6,887 nucleotides of DNA from T3Sed10-241 sp036751905 (lineage in GTDB: Bacteria; Bacteroidota; Bacteroidia; Flavobacteriales_D; Cryomorphaceae): contig DAIOTP010000155.1 in assembly GCA_036751905.1 (NCBI GenBank), forward strand, positions 1 to 6,887. Direction: 5' to 3'. The position numbers and the translations under genes were made by a program. Shown here one piece after another: positions 6,537 through 6,887 of this stretch. The notes beneath the pieces are model-generated. The model had not been told where the DNA came from and did no database searches. It worked only from the letters and a program-made list of their open reading frames with translations. How positions within the stretch are numbered: the first letter of the stretch is position 1; every line of letters starts with the position of its first letter.

Positions 6537-6887
6537 AAATCCTCACCATCGTAGGGGCCCGCCCCCAATTTGTAAAAGCCGCCACCATCAGCCGCGCCGT
6601 TGCCGCCATGGATGGGGTGGAGGAAGTGATCATCCACACCGGGCAGCATTTTGACGCGAATATGAGCGAGGTCTTTTTCGAGGAAATGGATATTCCCGAG
6701 CCGCGTTACAACCTCGATATCCACTCCCTAGGCCATGGCGCCATGACGGGCCGCATGCTGGAGGCCATTGAAAAGATTGTTCTCGAGGAGCAGCCCGATG
6801 TACTGCTCGTATACGGCGATACCAATTCCACCCTGGCCGGAGCCCTTGCCGCGCGCAAGCTGCACGTGAAGGTGGGACATGTGGAGG
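6533..6887 (+). CDS. wecB: non-hydrolysing UDP-N-acetylglucosamine 2-epimerase family protein (3' end beyond the window)
   Basis: The frame opens at ATG 6533 and runs to the window end, giving 118 residues of a protein normally about 360-390 long. The family interconverts UDP-GlcNAc and UDP-ManNAc, or related 2-acetamido sugars, in the cytoplasm. Visible family motifs are MKILTIVGARPQFVKAA (1-17, with conserved Arg10 and Lys15), HTGQHFDANMSEVFF (35-49), YNLDI (59-63), TGRML (72-76), VYGDTNSTLAGALAA (93-107, catalytic-region Asp96) and GHVE (115-118) just before the cut. The GARPQFVK and TGQHFDANMS wording is closer to the WbpI type, which acts on UDP-2,3-diacetamido-glucuronic acid, than to E. 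coli WecB (GTRPEAIK), so the substrate is uncertain. Its ATG overlaps the preceding glycosyltransferase stop (ATGA). A possible internal -7-like element (AATCTTTG, 6520-6527) lies just upstream. Confidence 0.9.
   Translation, partial: MKILTIVGARPQFVKAATISRAVAAMDGVEEVIIHTGQHFDANMSEVFFEEMDIPEPRYNLDIHSLGHGAMTGRMLEAIEKIVLEEQPDVLLVYGDTNSTLAGALAARKLHVKVGHVE

Noticed and set aside
6734..6745. Perfect 12-base palindrome CATGGCGCCATG
   Set aside because: It falls in frame as His-Gly-Ala-Met codons inside the epimerase, has no flanking symmetry or second copy that I could find, and is best explained as a coding coincidence.

Overview
This window looks like part of a surface-polysaccharide (O-antigen, capsule or exopolysaccharide) biosynthesis cluster from a member of the Bacteroidota. 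The phylum call is an inference. It rests on a good TTG-18-TAnnTTTG promoter in the only real intergenic gap, the absence of Shine-Dalgarno sequences at the start codons, and the gene set. All seven genes are on the + strand, and both end genes are cut by the window edges.

Layout. (1) Bases 1-176 hold the last 57 residues of an integral membrane protein, plausibly the cluster's Wzx-type flippase. (2) 185-1174 is a GT-B-fold glycosyltransferase with an unusual four-cysteine cluster. (3) 1175-2998 is a complete class II asparagine synthetase / AsnB-type amidotransferase that starts on the base after the previous stop. (4) 2999-3082 is an 84-base gap with the candidate promoter. (5) 3083-4042 is a FemAB/GNAT-like acyl- or aminoacyltransferase. 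(6) 4039-5313 is a polytopic Wzy/WaaL-family protein (O-antigen polymerase or ligase). (7) 5310-6536 is a WbuB-like GT4 glycosyltransferase. (8) From 6533 to the window end is the N-terminal third of a non-hydrolysing UDP-sugar 2-epimerase (WecB/WbpI family). The last three junctions (4039, 5310, 6533) are 4-base stop/start overlaps (GTGA, GTGA, ATGA), which points to one translationally coupled unit downstream of the promoter.

How the genes may work together. The 2-epimerase makes a manno-configured nucleotide sugar, and the two glycosyltransferases add sugars to a lipid-linked repeat unit. The AsnB-like and FemAB-like proteins are candidate decorating enzymes (amide formation on a uronic acid, acyl or aminoacyl transfer to a sugar). 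The flippase would export the unit and the Wzy/WaaL protein would polymerise or ligate it. Family assignments are strong; substrates are not determined by the sequence.

Nothing here clearly amounts to a new kind of system. I see no CRISPR array, insertion sequence, RNA gene or convincing terminator. The points most worth a second look are the amidotransferase/epimerase combination, the FemAB-like protein behind its own promoter, and the cysteine cluster in the first glycosyltransferase.
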